Source of the DNA: Corynebacterium sp.
Lineage (GTDB): Bacteria > Actinomycetota > Actinomycetes > Mycobacteriales > Mycobacteriaceae
Assembly: GCF_030532195.1 (NCBI RefSeq)
Contig: NZ_JAUNLP010000001.1
Span: forward strand, 346,659-410,658
Reading direction: 5' to 3'
Length of the DNA stretch: 64,000 nucleotides
The position numbers and the translations under genes are program-made. Shown piece after piece: positions 48,567 to 59,283 of the stretch (position 1 is its first letter; every line of letters starts with the position of its first letter). The notes beneath the pieces were generated by a model. That model was not told where the DNA came from. It searched no databases and saw nothing but the letters and a program-made list of their open reading frames with translations.

Positions 48567-48869
48567 CTACGGAAGCCGCAGGTCAGGCTTGTCCAGCTCC
48601 TCGATATTGACGTCCTTGAACGTAATGACACGCACGTAGCGAACAAATCGCGCCGGGCGATGGACATCCCACACCCAGGCATCCGACATGCGCAGCTCGA
48701 AGTAGACCTCGTTTTCGCTGTTGTGCGGAATCAGCTCCACGGCGTTGGCCAGATAGAACCTGCGCTCCGTCTCGACGACGTAGGAAAACTGGCTAACAAC
48801 ATCTCGGAACTCCTTGTACAGCGAGAGTTCAACGTCAGCCTCGTAGTTTTCTAGATCTTCTGCGCTCAC
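48567..48869 (-). CDS. DUF2469 family protein
   Basis: 100 residues, the fixed family length. The sequence MSAEDLENYEADVELSLYKE is a hallmark of this actinobacterial family, always next to rnhB. Function unknown; acidic and probably cytoplasmic. GTG at 48869 follows AAAGGAG by about 12 nt. Confidence 0.9.
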   Translation of the reverse strand: MSAEDLENYEADVELSLYKEFRDVVSQFSYVVETERRFYLANAVELIPHNSENEVYFELRMSDAWVWDVHRPARFVRYVRVITFKDVNIEELDKPDLRLP

Positions 48870-48909
48870 GACCGCGACGGCTCCTTTGAAAAATAGTTGA
48901 GGGGCAAAG

Positions 48910-49617
48910 TTATTCCGCTACTAGTGCCTGGTACTTCGCTTGTGCGGTGCGCACATTGCGATAGGACCAGCGATGCTCTGGTGTCGCTCCCAAGCTGGCA
49001 ATCGCCTCCATATGCGACGCAGTGCCGTAGCCCTTATGCTCCGCCAGACCATAGCCCGGATACTTTTCCGATAGGTCAACCATAATGCGGTCACGGGTGA
49101 CTTTGGCTAAGACACTCGCAGCAGCGATGCAACGACATGCCGCATCCCCGCCAATTACGGGTAAATAGGGCGCGGTAAAGCCTGGCACTTTCATGGCATC
49201 GGTCAGCACATATCCAGGTCTGTGTGCCAACCCCGCGACGGCTCGGCGCATTCCGGACACATTCGCATCCTGAATACCGAATAGGTCGATGTCGGACGCA
49301 GGAATCGTCGTCACGCTATACGACGTCGCAAACCGCTTGATCAGAGGAAACAGATGCTCGCGCATATGTGGCGTGAGTTTCTTGGAATCGGTGAGTTTGT
49401 CCAGCTCGGAGATGGGGCGCTCTGGCAGACAACACGCCGCAATGACGATGGGACCTGCGCAGGCCCCGCGACCGGCCTCATCGACACCCGCGACCGGGCC
49501 AAAGCCGCGCTTGGACAGGGCGACTTCCATCGTGCGCGCCTGCTTGAGTTTGCGCAGTTTGGGGGCTGGCGGCAGGTTAATTGTGCTGGCGTTAATTGTG
49601 CTGGATGTCCGGATCAT
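48910..49617 (-). CDS. rnhB: Ribonuclease HII
   Basis: Removes ribonucleotides from DNA-RNA hybrids. 235 residues from the chosen start; catalytic residues lie in [13 protein letters not shown] (Asp, Glu), and [17 protein letters not shown] sequence and [12 protein letters not shown] follow. The start is uncertain: ATG at 49617 overlaps the lepB end by 26 bases and includes a duplicated segment, while ATG at 49530 would remove about 29 residues that resemble the family N-terminus. Confidence 0.9.
   Translation of the reverse strand: MIRTSSTINASTINLPPAPKLRKLKQARTMEVALSKRGFGPVAGVDEAGRGACAGPIVIAACCLPERPISELDKLTDSKKLTPHMREHLFPLIKRFATSYSVTTIPASDIDLFGIQDANVSGMRRAVAGLAHRPGYVLTDAMKVPGFTAPYLPVIGGDAACRCIAAASVLAKVTRDRIMVDLSEKYPGYGLAEHKGYGTASHMEAIASLGATPEHRWSYRNVRTAQAKYQALVAE
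49577..49604. repeat. 15-bp tandem duplication across the lepB stop codon
   Basis: TTAATTGTGCTGGCG (49577-49591) is followed by TTAATTGTGCTGG (49592-49604). The lepB TAA lies in the second copy, and a spare TAA in the first. In the rnhB frame it repeats the residues ASTIN. Confidence 0.8.
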
Positions 49618-50377
49618 CGACGCCACCAATGCGGCTGAACGGCAGGATGATTGCCTGAACCTTGCCGACGACGTTGTCCATTGGCACAGTGCCCTGCAGC
49701 TCATCGCCCATGTGGTAGCGGGAGTCAGCAGAGTTGGTGCGGTTGTCACCCATGACCCACAAATTTCCCTCCGGGACCTTCACCGGGCCGAAGTACGGGC
49801 CACCGCACTGTTCCGAGCCGAGGGTCGGATTAACTAGCTTGTCCGGCGGTGTCTTGATGAAGTCCTGCTCGGTGAGCTTGCCGTCGACCATAATGCCGGG
49901 GTCACCTGGCTGACACTGGACGGTCTGACCACCAGTTGCGATAACGCGTTTGACCAGCGCATTTTCATCAGGCGCGACAAGGCCAATCCAGGAGCCTACG
50001 GTCTGCAGAGAATTCGCAATCGGATTGGTCGAACGCTGCGACACATACGTGCTGTTCCAGGATTCTGGGCCATTAAAGACGACGACATCGCCAGGCTCGG
50101 GGTCCGAGAAGTTGTAGGAGACCTTATCCACCCAGATTCGGTCGCCTGTACAGCCAGCGCAGCCGTTCAAGGTCGGCTGCATTGACTCGGACGGAATCAC
50201 GTAGACACGTCCGATAAAGCTCTGCACACCTGCGCTAATCAGCAGAGCGATAAGGACAATGATGGGAATCTCGATGTACCACGGAGTGGACTTTTCGGTT
50301 CCTTCATCTAGGGTTTCATCGAGGTTACGAAAGCCAGAGAAGCCTTCGGACTGTTCGCGAGATTCGTCGGCGGTCAT
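49592..50377 (-). CDS. lepB: Signal peptidase I
   Basis: Cleaves signal peptides of exported proteins. 261 residues: cytoplasmic start, one membrane helix (about 37-56), nucleophile Ser65 in VIPSESMQP, catalytic Lys in VKRVIATGG, and [15 protein letters not shown] at 50377 is 8 nt after TATAGT (50386-50391), so probably leaderless. rnhB overlaps its end and is probably co-expressed. Confidence 0.95.
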   Translation of the reverse strand: MTADESREQSEGFSGFRNLDETLDEGTEKSTPWYIEIPIIVLIALLISAGVQSFIGRVYVIPSESMQPTLNGCAGCTGDRIWVDKVSYNFSDPEPGDVVVFNGPESWNSTYVSQRSTNPIANSLQTVGSWIGLVAPDENALVKRVIATGGQTVQCQPGDPGIMVDGKLTEQDFIKTPPDKLVNPTLGSEQCGGPYFGPVKVPEGNLWVMGDNRTNSADSRYHMGDELQGTVPMDNVVGKVQAIILPFSRIGGVDDPDIQHN

Positions 50378-50423
50378 GGGAAAAGACTATACGCGACTGC
50401 GCTTAAGGCGACGAAAGCGCATT

Positions 50424-50456
50424 AAAAAATCCCCGCCGAGTACCGACGGGGATTTT
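50424..50456 (-). terminator. Terminator after rplS
   Basis: AAAATCCCCGCCG pairs with CGACGGGGATTTT (one mismatch) around a short loop, followed by six T on the minus strand. Placed between rplS and the leaderless lepB promoter. Confidence 0.92.
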
Positions 50457-50489
50457 GTGCACCAAGTAGTGCTGGGAGCTGCTAAGAGA

Positions 50490-50831
50490 TTAGCGGCGCT
50501 CCTTGATGCGTGCAGCCTTACCGCGCAGGTTGCGCAGGTAGTACAGCTTGGCACGGCGGACATCGCCCTTGAAGACGACACGAATTTCATCGATGTTCGG
50601 GGAGTGGACCGGGAAGGTACGCTCAACACCAATACCGAAGGACATCTTGCGGACGGTGAAGGTCTCACGGACACCGTCACCCTGGCGACGGATGACAACG
50701 CCCTTGAAGACCTGGATACGCTCGGTCTTACCCTCGACGATCTTCACGTCGACCTCAACGGTGTCACCAGCGCGGAACTCCGGAATGTCGTCGCGCAGGT
50801 ACGCTGCATCAACCTTGTCAAGAATGTTCAT
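50490..50831 (-). CDS. rplS: Ribosomal protein L19
   Basis: 113 residues, 50S protein at the subunit interface. Diagnostic blocks are [28 protein letters not shown] and [29 protein letters not shown] precedes the ATG. The 153 bases upstream, to the HNH gene, hold its promoter and no other gene. Confidence 0.97.
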   Translation of the reverse strand: MNILDKVDAAYLRDDIPEFRAGDTVEVDVKIVEGKTERIQVFKGVVIRRQGDGVRETFTVRKMSFGIGVERTFPVHSPNIDEIRVVFKGDVRRAKLYYLRNLRGKAARIKERR

Positions 50832-50984
50832 GGAAACTTATTCCTTTACTTTTCGCATAGACAGAGGACCCTGGCGGCTCTTTCCCATATCTTGGGACGC
50901 TCGGCCGGTTCATGCCCGAAACAGGTAAAGCTGTCTATAAAGACAACCTGGAGATTATTACACACTCCCAGGTCAGAAACCAAA

Positions 50985-52376
50985 CTAGGTGTCACTCACC
51001 TTGTCGGGATTGTTGTCTGTGGCATCGGCGGCTTCCTCTTGCGCCTCGCGATCCTGCTTCACCTTCTCGCGAGCTTTCTCAACCAACAACTCCGATCCTT
51101 CGATCAACTGCCGCCGGTACTCATTCCACTCCGCCAAAGTCTGCGCCATCCGCAGCCCACGCTTATCAAAGCTATACCGACCGTGTCCGGCGAGCGGTCC
51201 GTCTTCCATGCTCACCGCTTGCTTTCCAGTGCTTGACGACGCCCACACCTCTACTCCGCCCCGGTCACGTGTGACGTTCCAGAGACCTGCGGTCTTCAAA
51301 TTGTGGTGTCTGCGACACAGGCAGTGCAGGTTGGGCGTTTCGGTTGCCCCACCCTCTTCTGGCTTTTCCTTGTTATAGGGGTTGATGTGGTCAATATCGC
51401 AGTACTCCGCGGGGACGTCACAGCCTGGAAAACGGCACGTACCATCACGCCCTTGCACATAGGCCCGCTGGCTCTCGGTCGGGACGTAGCCCTCCGTGGT
51501 TTCGTCGGCAAGCAAGCGGATATGCGTGACCTTGTCTATCCACGCCTGCGTCGCCATTTCCGAGATCCAGCCGGCACCGCCGAGCCACGCAACGCGGGGG
51601 CGCTCCTCGGTGGCCGGGCAGTAGAGGTTGAGCACGATTTTAGCCTCAGCAGTTCCACGAAGGAGATGTGTAAGCGCCTCGACGCGGGTACAACCAGCCG
51701 AGGTGGAAATAGCCTCCAGCGTTGCTTTGAGTTCGAGGGCGCGGGTTTTCTCCAGTTCCATGAATACCTCTGAGAAATATTCACCTTCTTCAAACCCAAT
51801 ACTCTCGCCTGCTACTTCGCGCTCACCTGCGGGAAGAAGTGGATCGACATCGCCGGGCAGGTTTTTCGGACGCAGCTGAGGCTCGATTTGTTCGATGACG
51901 CGCTGCAGGAACTTGTGCAGGCTACGTACACCACGGAGGACCTCCCCATGCTTGCGCGGAATAACAAAGCGCGCGAGCTCTTGCTCTACCTCCGTAAGCA
52001 CCTCCGGCTTCCGCAGGGGTGCGGTGGCACGGGCGATGGTGAGCAAGTGCGACATGGGCAAGTGCGCTCGAGCTTTGAGGAAAGCAGCAAGGCGGGGCAT
52101 GGCAGTTAGTTGAATGCCAATTTCGACATACCCAATCGCTTTTGACCGGGAAATGCCCAGCTCTGGTGCGACTTCCGCAATGAATGCCTCTACATCTACA
52201 TCCATAGACGGCGGCACACAGTTAAAGACAATATCCAGCTCAACGCGATTGCGATGGATACCGAAGGCCGCTAGTGGATTGTCTGACATTTCGTGGAAAA
52301 ACTGCGGAGCTTCAGGCAGCAGTGCCGCTTGGTAAACATCGGTTGGTTGGCCGGTCGGACTATTGCTATCAGTCAT
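50985..52376 (-). CDS. HNH endonuclease signature protein (DUF222 / 13E12-repeat type)
   Basis: 463 residues. The N-terminal two thirds resemble DUF222; the C-terminus has the HNH motif CRFPGCDVPAEYCDIDHINP then NLHCLCRRHHNLKT, with zinc-binding Cys pairs. Such genes occur in many copies in actinobacteria and have been linked to mobile elements. No transposase, repeats or attachment sites flank this one. ATG at 52376 is chosen; no ribosome site is obvious. Confidence 0.82.
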   Translation of the reverse strand: MTDSNSPTGQPTDVYQAALLPEAPQFFHEMSDNPLAAFGIHRNRVELDIVFNCVPPSMDVDVEAFIAEVAPELGISRSKAIGYVEIGIQLTAMPRLAAFLKARAHLPMSHLLTIARATAPLRKPEVLTEVEQELARFVIPRKHGEVLRGVRSLHKFLQRVIEQIEPQLRPKNLPGDVDPLLPAGEREVAGESIGFEEGEYFSEVFMELEKTRALELKATLEAISTSAGCTRVEALTHLLRGTAEAKIVLNLYCPATEERPRVAWLGGAGWISEMATQAWIDKVTHIRLLADETTEGYVPTESQRAYVQGRDGTCRFPGCDVPAEYCDIDHINPYNKEKPEEGGATETPNLHCLCRRHHNLKTAGLWNVTRDRGGVEVWASSSTGKQAVSMEDGPLAGHGRYSFDKRGLRMAQTLAEWNEYRRQLIEGSELLVEKAREKVKQDREAQEEAADATDNNPDKVSDT

Positions 52377-52563
52377 TGTTCCCCAAACCCCACCCGGCGC
52401 CAATTACCGCCCCGGCGCCGAGTAGAGAAGTTCAAGTACTTTCATGCTTGATATCTCCATTCTAGCAATTACGTTCGAATCGTCAATACCCTTTTTGACT
52501 TTTTCTCGTATTTTTTTCGAACACTTAGGCCAATGAATCCGCCGCTTTTGTTACCCTAACCTC

Positions 52564-53532
52564 ATGGCAGAGAAAACCGTGCCCAAGTTCGATTCCAGAG
52601 CGGTCTGGGGCACCATCATCGTCCCAAGCATCGTCGCTGCGGCAATTTTCGGCCTCGTACTGGCACTTTCGGATAGATTGCCGGAGAAAGTAGCAACGCA
52701 TTGGAGCGGTTCAGGTAGACCAGACGGCTTCATGTCGCCGCTGGCAAGCGCGGTGACTTGTCTCATTGTGTCACTTGCCGTAGTTCAGATTGGCTGGTTC
52801 AGCGCTTCAACAAAAAGCCCACTCGTTTTCCGCCGTATAAATGCGATGGCAGCATGGACAATTTTCGGCCTCATCAGCGCCATTCCGCTGGGGATCACAC
52901 TTCCGCAAATGGGCATCGAAGACCCCACAACAGTCGAATTGCCCTGGCAGTGGGTAGTTTTGGGCACGCTCCTCGGCCTCGCCATCGGCTTTCTGGTAGC
53001 ACGTGGTCTGCGCGATTACAGCTCGCTTTACGACGTCCCGGTAACCGACACGCCACCCAAAAGTCTTCCGCGGGAGCGGCCAACGGAACGGATGTCCGTC
53101 AAATATTCGAACAGCATGCGGGTTTTTATTGGCCTGTGGGTGGCAGTTTCCATAGTGCTGCTATTTTTCATGCCCAGCGTAGGCGTGGTCTTCCTGCTGT
53201 GCACTCCCCTGCTCTTGATTGGCTACGAAACCGGCCTAGATGTCCACGATGACAAGATTCTGCTTTTCATGGGGTGTGGCCCACTCAAAGTTCGCATCCC
53301 GCTAGACCTAAAAACTGTGAAGTATGCCGAGCCATCAAAGTACAACTGGGCAGACGGTGGTGGTCTGGGGCTGCGCTACAACTTCGATGGCCAGATGATG
53401 CTGGCGGCACGCTCAGGCGAGGCAGTCAAAATCGAGACTACAGGCGCGAGTTACACAGTGGTCGTACCGGATGGCCAAGCCAGAGCGGTGGCGGGCGATA
53501 TCAACGCCCGCCTGGATAGACTGCGGGCCTAG
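52564..53532 (+). CDS. DUF1648-domain membrane protein
   Basis: 322 residues with five or six hydrophobic segments. The N-terminal part ([21 protein letters not shown]) matches DUF1648, found in SdpI-like and other small membrane proteins; the C-terminal third is a PH-like soluble domain. Function unknown. ATG at 52564 is 6 nt after TACCCT and lacks a ribosome site. The A+T-rich upstream spacer carries GTTCGAA (52473-52479) and its complement (52516-52522). Its TAG stop interlocks with the tex stop. Confidence 0.75.
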   Translation: MAEKTVPKFDSRAVWGTIIVPSIVAAAIFGLVLALSDRLPEKVATHWSGSGRPDGFMSPLASAVTCLIVSLAVVQIGWFSASTKSPLVFRRINAMAAWTIFGLISAIPLGITLPQMGIEDPTTVELPWQWVVLGTLLGLAIGFLVARGLRDYSSLYDVPVTDTPPKSLPRERPTERMSVKYSNSMRVFIGLWVAVSIVLLFFMPSVGVVFLLCTPLLLIGYETGLDVHDDKILLFMGCGPLKVRIPLDLKTVKYAEPSKYNWADGGGLGLRYNFDGQMMLAARSGEAVKIETTGASYTVVVPDGQARAVAGDINARLDRLRA

Positions 53533-55826
53533 AAACCAGCGCGGCGAAGAGCATCGGCCATGGCACCGCCGCCACCCCGGTTTCCGCCACGGCGTTTGCT
53601 CCGCTTCTTACTGCGGGAGCCGCCTTCGTCACGCTTGGGCTTGGCATCCGAAGCGTCGTCGTCAAGCCGGAGCGATAGACCGATGCGGTTGCGCTCGACG
53701 TCAACGTCGAGGACCTTGACCTTGACGACCTCGCCGGAGCGGACCACCTCGTGCGGATCGGAAACGAAGCCGCGCGCCATGTTGGAGACGTGGACGAGGC
53801 CGTCCTGGTGGACTCCGACGTCGACAAACGCTCCGAAGGCGGCGACGTTGGTGACGGTGCCCTCGAGGATCATGCCGGGCGTGAGGTCGGAGACCTTCTC
53901 CACGCCCTCCTTGAAAGTAGCGGTGACAAATTCGGGGCGTGGGTCGCGACCAGGCTTATCCAGCTCGGACAAAATGTCCTGGACGGTGGGCAAGCCAATA
54001 CCGGCGGCCTCATCGACGAAGTCTGTGGCACGGACCTTGGAAAGTACACGGGTGTTTCCGATGAGTTCCTGAACACTGACGCCGGTTGCGGCGGCGATGG
54101 CGTCGACAACGCGGTAGGACTCTGGATGTACTGCGGAGGAATCCAGTGGATTGGCGGCACCGTGAATGCGCAAGAAACCGGCGCACTGTTCGAAGGCCTT
54201 GGGGCCGAGGCGCGGAACCTTGAGAAGCTCCTTGCGGGAGGTGAAGGCGCCGTTTTCGTCTCGGTAGGCGACAATGTTGTCAGCAACGGTGGCAGACACA
54301 CCGGCGACGCGGCCGAGCAGCGGTGCGGAGGCGGTGTTGACCTCGACGCCGACGGCGTTGACAGCATCCTCCACCACGGCATCGAGAGAGTGCTCGAGCT
54401 TGGTCTGGGACACATCGTGCTGATACTGGCCGACGCCGATGGACTTAGGGTCGATCTTGACCAACTCGGCCAGCGGATCCTGCAGGCGACGAGCGATGGA
54501 GACCGCACCGCGCAGGGAGACATCCATGTCCGGGAATTCGGCCGCAGCCAGCGAGGATGCGGAGTAGACAGAAGCACCGGCCTCAGAGACGACTACTGGA
54601 GTCGGCTTCTTTCCACCGGCCTGGGCGATGAGATCGGCAATTTCACGGGCCAAAGTCTCGGTCTCGCGGGAGGCAGTGCCGTTGCCGATGGCCATGAGCT
54701 CCACGCGATGCGTGGCGCAGAGAGTGGCCAGCTGCTCCTTGGCACCGGACCAGTCATTGCGGGGCTGGTGCGGGTAGACGATGGCGGTGTCCAGAACCTT
54801 GCCGGTGGAGTCGACAACTGCGCACTTGACGCCGTTGCGGTATCCCGGATCCAGGCCGAGAGTGGCACGCTGACCGGCAGGAGCTGCCAGTAGCAGGTCA
54901 CGAAGGTTGCGGGCGAAGACCTCGACGGCCTCTGCCTCGGCACGCTCCTTTAGGCGGGTGCGAGCGTCCAGGGCAGCAGAGACTTCCAGCTTGGTACGCC
55001 AACCAAAGCGAACGGCCTGGTCAATCCACTTGGAGGTGCCGCCGTCGGGAAGCTCGAAGGCTTCGCGGATCATGTGCTCGTAGGTTTCGTCCTCGCCAGC
55101 GTCGATATTAAGGGTGAGAATCCCCTCGGCTTCACCACGCAGGACAGCCAGCACGCGGTGGCTGGGCATGGTCTCCAGCGGTTCGTTGTGGTCGAAGTAG
55201 TCGCGGTACTTCGCGCCCGCAGACTCCTTGCCCTCGACTACGGAGGCGGCTGCGGAACCGCTGGACCACACCTGCTCACGCACGGAACCGACCAAGTCGG
55301 CGTCAGTGGCAAAGCGATCCACCAAAATGGCGCGGGCACCGGTCAGGGCAGCCTTGGCATCGGCGCCTGCTGCCTCACCGTACTTGGTGGCCAAGGTCTC
55401 GGGATCTGCCGCGGGATCTGCCAGCAGCTCATTGACCAGCGGTTCATAACCGGCCTCGCGGGCAATATCGGCCTTGGTCTTGCGCTTCTTCTTGTACGGC
55501 AGGTAGAGATCCTCCAGGCGAGCCTTGGTATCGCATGCGAGGATGCGCGCCTTGAGATCGTCGTTAAGCTTGCCCTGCTCTTCGATAGCGGCGAGGATTG
55601 TCTGCTTACGATCTTCCAATTCGCGCAGGTAGGTGACGCGTTCTTCAATGAAACGCAGCTGAGTGTCGTCGAGCCCGCCGGTTACTTCCTTGCGGTAGCG
55701 CGCGATGAAGGGGACGGTGTTTCCCTCATCGAGAAGCTTGATGGCAGCGGCGATGCTGCTTTCGGCAACGTCTACGCCAGTGTCGGCGAGTTCTCGGGCA
55801 ATAACTGATGAAATCACCCGGGTCAC
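53529..55826 (-). CDS. tex: Tex family RNA-binding transcription accessory protein
   Basis: 765 residues: N-terminal helical domain ([20 protein letters not shown]), YqgF-like domain ([17 protein letters not shown]), helix-hairpin-helix region ([20 protein letters not shown]), and S1 domain ([20 protein letters not shown]), then a basic Gly/Arg tail. GTG at 55826 lies 6 nt after TACGAT (55833-55838) and fits the family start. The frame upstream to 56297 is only the shadow of the divergent DUF1877 gene. Confidence 0.94.
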   Translation of the reverse strand: MTRVISSVIARELADTGVDVAESSIAAAIKLLDEGNTVPFIARYRKEVTGGLDDTQLRFIEERVTYLRELEDRKQTILAAIEEQGKLNDDLKARILACDTKARLEDLYLPYKKKRKTKADIAREAGYEPLVNELLADPAADPETLATKYGEAAGADAKAALTGARAILVDRFATDADLVGSVREQVWSSGSAAASVVEGKESAGAKYRDYFDHNEPLETMPSHRVLAVLRGEAEGILTLNIDAGEDETYEHMIREAFELPDGGTSKWIDQAVRFGWRTKLEVSAALDARTRLKERAEAEAVEVFARNLRDLLLAAPAGQRATLGLDPGYRNGVKCAVVDSTGKVLDTAIVYPHQPRNDWSGAKEQLATLCATHRVELMAIGNGTASRETETLAREIADLIAQAGGKKPTPVVVSEAGASVYSASSLAAAEFPDMDVSLRGAVSIARRLQDPLAELVKIDPKSIGVGQYQHDVSQTKLEHSLDAVVEDAVNAVGVEVNTASAPLLGRVAGVSATVADNIVAYRDENGAFTSRKELLKVPRLGPKAFEQCAGFLRIHGAANPLDSSAVHPESYRVVDAIAAATGVSVQELIGNTRVLSKVRATDFVDEAAGIGLPTVQDILSELDKPGRDPRPEFVTATFKEGVEKVSDLTPGMILEGTVTNVAAFGAFVDVGVHQDGLVHVSNMARGFVSDPHEVVRSGEVVKVKVLDVDVERNRIGLSLRLDDDASDAKPKRDEGGSRSKKRSKRRGGNRGGGGAMADALRRAGF

Positions 55827-55881
55827 TTTACTATCGTAGAAGTACCCAATCGCACGCGCCCCGCTGAAAAGGAGTCCCCAG

Positions 55882-56373
55882 ATGCAGAAACTCTGCGCCG
55901 AATACCTTCGCATTTCCGACGAGGAAGCCGGTCGGCTGACGGAGCTGGCAGCGCCGGCGTCGACGACTGAGGGTGGCACGGCAGGTCTCGTTGCCGACGG
56001 TGCGGAAAAGCTCATTCTGCAGCACTTCGTCGATGTTCCCGATGAGGATGCCCTCGACATCGACACCGACTGGGAGTCCCTGCTGCGCACGCTGACCGGA
56101 AACCCCATCGACGGCCAGGCGCTCGGTGATCCCATGGCTGAGGCCATCCTCGGCGCCGACCGCGTCTGCCGCAAGCCGCTGGCCGCTGTCATCCGCGCTG
56201 ATCGCGTGGGCGAGGTGCTGCAGACACTCGCCGGCGTCGACATTGAAGCACGTATCAAGGACAACGGCTCGCTTATCGACGAAGCCACTGCGACCAAGCG
56301 CTACCGCGAGCTAGTGGACTTTTACGAGGACACTAAAAATGCGCATAGCGCCGTGCTCGTGGCCATCTCCTAA
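55882..56373 (+). CDS. DUF1877 family protein
   Basis: 163 residues; the layout [21 protein letters not shown], a central [14 protein letters not shown] and the end [23 protein letters not shown] resembles DUF1877 (YfbM). Function unknown, cytoplasmic. AAGGAG precedes the ATG. The last 41 bases overlap the end of the convergent PAP2 gene. Confidence 0.72.
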   Translation: MQKLCAEYLRISDEEAGRLTELAAPASTTEGGTAGLVADGAEKLILQHFVDVPDEDALDIDTDWESLLRTLTGNPIDGQALGDPMAEAILGADRVCRKPLAAVIRADRVGEVLQTLAGVDIEARIKDNGSLIDEATATKRYRELVDFYEDTKNAHSAVLVAIS

Positions 56374-56980
56374 GCACTAACAGCGCAATAATCAGGCCGA
56401 TAATTCCTGCGATGAGGCCACCGATAACATCGGTGAGCCAATGCGCACCTACCCACACGCGGGATAGTGCCACAGCGCCGATGAGCGCGATAATCGCGAG
56501 GTCAAGCAGCTTTTTAGCCGTGCGACGCAACACCGGCATGGCTAGTTGAATTGTGGCCATGCCGCTGGAGGTCACCGCCGCGACATGAGCGGACGGGAAT
56601 GCCGCATCATTCAGGCTGACCAGGGAGAATTCCGCACCGGGGCGATCGCGGTCGAGGTACCACTTCATCGCGTACGTCACCAGGATGGCCGAACCGAAAG
56701 AAGCTGGCAGCAACAGCGCCCACGCGCGAAATCGCGACCACATCACAAGCGCGCCCACCACGGTGACAGGTGCTATATACAACGGGCGAATAATCTCGCT
56801 GAGGCTCAGCATGAAAGAGTCCACGCTGCCGCCGCCTTGGCCGTGAAAGCCGCTGACCCAACCTGCGAAGTCACGGTCAATGTTCCCGGCCGTCTGCGTG
56901 CCGGTGAACCACGCCAGTGCAACCAATGCAATACCCCAGCCCACAACATGCATGGGACGGGCAATTCGGACACGTGCCAC
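56333..56980 (-). CDS. PAP2 family membrane phosphatase
   Basis: 215 residues with five or six hydrophobic segments. The three phosphatase motifs are present: KWYLDRDRPG, PSAH, and SRVWVGAHWLTDVIGG. Members dephosphorylate phosphatidate, undecaprenyl pyrophosphate or similar lipids outside the membrane; the substrate here is unknown. GTG at 56980 is 5 bases after the trmD stop with AAGGAG upstream, so it belongs to the rimM-trmD unit. Confidence 0.88.
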   Translation of the reverse strand: MARVRIARPMHVVGWGIALVALAWFTGTQTAGNIDRDFAGWVSGFHGQGGGSVDSFMLSLSEIIRPLYIAPVTVVGALVMWSRFRAWALLLPASFGSAILVTYAMKWYLDRDRPGAEFSLVSLNDAAFPSAHVAAVTSSGMATIQLAMPVLRRTAKKLLDLAIIALIGAVALSRVWVGAHWLTDVIGGLIAGIIGLIIALLVLRRWPRARRYAHF

Positions 56981-56985
56981 TGCGG

Positions 56986-57873
56986 TTACTGCTCCTTATT
57001 TAATGCGTCATTTAATGCATCGAGAACGTCACGGTCACGCTCGCTTAAGTCAACGTCGGCAAGCAAATCGGGGCGGCGCCGAGCGGTGCGAATCAGTGAC
57101 TGATCACGCCGCCAGCGATCCACCAGCGCGTGATTGCCGCTGAACAGCACCTCCGGCACCTCCAGCCCGCGCCACTGCCGCGGCTTGGTGTAGGACGGCC
57201 CCTCGAGCAGACCGTCGGAAAACGAGTCCTCCTCATGGCTCTTGCGGTTGCCCAGCACTCCCGGAATCAGACGCACCACAGCCTCAGTAATCACCAGCAC
57301 CGCCACTTCCCCGCCAATGAGCACATAGTCCCCAATAGAAACTTCACGCACACGGTAGCGATTAGCGGCATCATCAATAACGCGCTGATCAATGCCCTCA
57401 TAGCGACCACAGGCGAACACAATGTGGTTCTCATGCGAGAACTCCTGCGCCATCTGCTGCGTAAACGGCTCACCCGCCGGCGTCGGCACAATCAGCAGTG
57501 GCTTGTCCGCGTCCGCAGCGTTTGTCGACGGCACGTCTGCGGCAGCATACGAAGATTCCTCCGCCAACCCCAGCTTTTGATCGTGCCGAATATTGTCCAG
57601 ATGAGGCACTGCCGAGGTCAGAGCTCCCTCATCTGCGGCCGGATCAAGCGCCGCTACCGCATCGAGCGCTGGGCCCCAGACCTCTGGCTTCATGACCATG
57701 CCGGGACCGCCGCCATAGGGCGAGTCATCCACGGCCTGATGCACCCCGGGTGCCCAGTCGCGCAGGTTATGCACACCGACACTCAAAATGTCGCGCTCAA
57801 TGGCCTTGCCCAAAAGTGCATGGCGAAGCGGATCGAGATATTCCGGAAAAATTGTGACTACATCAAGGCGCAT
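56986..57873 (-). CDS. trmD: tRNA (guanine37-N1)-methyltransferase
   Basis: 295 residues, longer than the usual 230-270. SPOUT knot motifs are intact: [27 protein letters not shown] and [13 protein letters not shown]. The extra length comes from an Ala/Asp-rich insertion at about residues 80-122, before [14 protein letters not shown]. Starts 2 bases after rimM. Confidence 0.95.
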   Translation of the reverse strand: MRLDVVTIFPEYLDPLRHALLGKAIERDILSVGVHNLRDWAPGVHQAVDDSPYGGGPGMVMKPEVWGPALDAVAALDPAADEGALTSAVPHLDNIRHDQKLGLAEESSYAAADVPSTNAADADKPLLIVPTPAGEPFTQQMAQEFSHENHIVFACGRYEGIDQRVIDDAANRYRVREVSIGDYVLIGGEVAVLVITEAVVRLIPGVLGNRKSHEEDSFSDGLLEGPSYTKPRQWRGLEVPEVLFSGNHALVDRWRRDQSLIRTARRRPDLLADVDLSERDRDVLDALNDALNKEQ

Positions 57874-57875
57874 GA

Positions 57876-58385
57876 TTACAGCTCCAGGAGTCCTTCCGGT
57901 GGCGTAATTGTCACAGTGGAATTTTCCAGATCAATCTCCGGGACAATGTCTTCCACCAGCGGGATGAGCACCTCGCGTGCGCCGGTGTCAAGTGACACCT
58001 CCAACAGACGGTGTGCCGGTGCGCGGACAACGGACGTGACCTCACCGATGTCAGTGCCATTGTGAATGACGCGAAGGCCCTCTAGCTCAAAGTCGTAGAA
58101 ATCCTCATCTTCGAAGACCGGTTCCGCATAGAACTTCATGCCGCGCAGACGCTCAGCCTCATTGCGACCCGGCACTTCTTCAAAGCCCACCAACAGGCGC
58201 CCCTGATGCGGGCGCATCGACTTCACTGTCATCTGCACCTCACGGCCGGCCTGGATTCCCAGCAGAGTCTCGCCCGAGCGAAATCGGCCCTCCGGATCAT
58301 CAGTTGTCGCATCAACGACGACCTCACCGCGCACACCGTGGGGTTTGATAACTCGGCCAATTAGCACCATGTCAGCTACCGACAC
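57876..58385 (-). CDS. rimM: Ribosome maturation factor RimM
   Basis: 16S processing factor that binds S19. 169 residues; N-terminal RimM domain [18 protein letters not shown] and C-terminal PRC barrel ([16 protein letters not shown]). GTG at 58385 with GGAAG 7 nt upstream is preferred; the start codon lies about 32 bases after the rpsP terminator. Confidence 0.93.
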   Translation of the reverse strand: MSVADMVLIGRVIKPHGVRGEVVVDATTDDPEGRFRSGETLLGIQAGREVQMTVKSMRPHQGRLLVGFEEVPGRNEAERLRGMKFYAEPVFEDEDFYDFELEGLRVIHNGTDIGEVTSVVRAPAHRLLEVSLDTGAREVLIPLVEDIVPEIDLENSTVTITPPEGLLEL

Positions 58386-58417
58386 GCGCACACTTCCTTT
58401 CCAGCATTTGAGCAAGC

Positions 58418-58464
58418 AAAAAGGCGCTACCTAAAAACTTCTTCCCGAAGTATAAGGTAGCGCC
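58418..58464 (-). terminator. Terminator between rpsP and rimM
   Basis: GGCGCTACCT/AGGTAGCGCC outer stem with an inner ACTTC/GAAGT stem, then five T on the minus strand. Since rimM starts right behind it with no clear promoter, it probably reduces rather than stops transcription into rimM-trmD. Confidence 0.9.
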
Positions 58465-58493
58465 CGGATTAGCTACGCAGCTAGGAGTTTAGC

Positions 58494-58979
58494 TTAAGCT
58501 TCCTCGGAAGCCTCGGACTCAGACTCAGCAGCCTCAGCCTCGGCAGCCTTTGCGGCCTCCTCAGCTTCCTTGGCAGCCTTTGCAGCTTCCTTGGCCTCGC
58601 GGCGCTTAGCGGTGATGGCCTCAGCGGACGGGCCGTTGTTAGCCTCTTCCAGAGCCTTGTTGAACAGCTCGAGCTTGGTCGGCTTCGGCTCAGCAACCTT
58701 CAGGGTGCCCTCCGCGCCCTCGAGGCCCTTGAACTTCTCCCAGTCACCGGTGACCTTCAGCAGAGCCAGAACCGGCTCGGTCGGCTGTGCGCCAACGCCC
58801 AGCCAGTACTGAACGCGGTCGGAATCCAGCTTGATGACCGACGGCTCTTCCTTCGGCTGGTAGATACCCAGATTCTCGATGACCTTGCCGTTGCGGCGGG
58901 TACGAGCGTCAGCAACGATGACACGGTACTGTGCGGTGCGGATCTTACCGACACGCTGCAGCTTAATCTTGACTGCCAT
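58494..58979 (-). CDS. rpsP: Ribosomal protein S16 with long C-terminal extension
   Basis: 161 residues. The first 85 are S16 ([35 protein letters not shown]); the remainder is a Lys/Ala/Glu-rich helix with an acidic end, as in other actinobacteria. ATG at 58979 follows AGAGGA. Gene order rpsP-rimM-trmD is standard. Confidence 0.95.
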   Translation of the reverse strand: MAVKIKLQRVGKIRTAQYRVIVADARTRRNGKVIENLGIYQPKEEPSVIKLDSDRVQYWLGVGAQPTEPVLALLKVTGDWEKFKGLEGAEGTLKVAEPKPTKLELFNKALEEANNGPSAEAITAKRREAKEAAKAAKEAEEAAKAAEAEAAESESEASEEA

Positions 58980-59013
58980 GAGGAGTCCTCTTTCTTTAAT
59001 GTCACTGGACAAT

Positions 59014-59065
59014 ACTTATGCATTCGCACCCATGCGGTTTCAAGCTTTATTAAATAAGGTGCGAA
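59014..59065 (-). promoter_or_regulatory. Probable rpsP promoter flanked by an inverted repeat
   Basis: TTGAAA (59043-59038), 18-nt spacer, ATAAGT (59019-59014). An 8-base inverted repeat, TTCGCACC (59023-59030) and GGTGCGAA (59058-59065), brackets the -35 box. The rest of the 304-base spacer to the acyltransferase holds nothing else I can support apart from that gene's -10. Confidence 0.4.
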
Positions 59066-59283
59066 CCGGTTTTGCCCTTGGGATATTTACACTGCGCGTG
59101 ACCACCGGGCGGCCGTGGCCGTATCCGATGAATTCGCAGTCGCGCCTCAGATAAGACAACTTCCCACTGAGACAACCTGGCGTATATTACCAGTACAACT
59201 GCGAAAGTAACAAAATCCCATTTTGCGACTCTCGTCACCTGCTAATGCTGAACACCATTACAAGTACGGTATCGTAAACGCCT

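Noticed and set aside
55827..56297. N-terminal extension of tex by 157 codons
   Set aside because: It is antisense to the DUF1877 gene, has Ser/Ala/Arg shadow composition, and Tex homology starts at the GTG at 55826.
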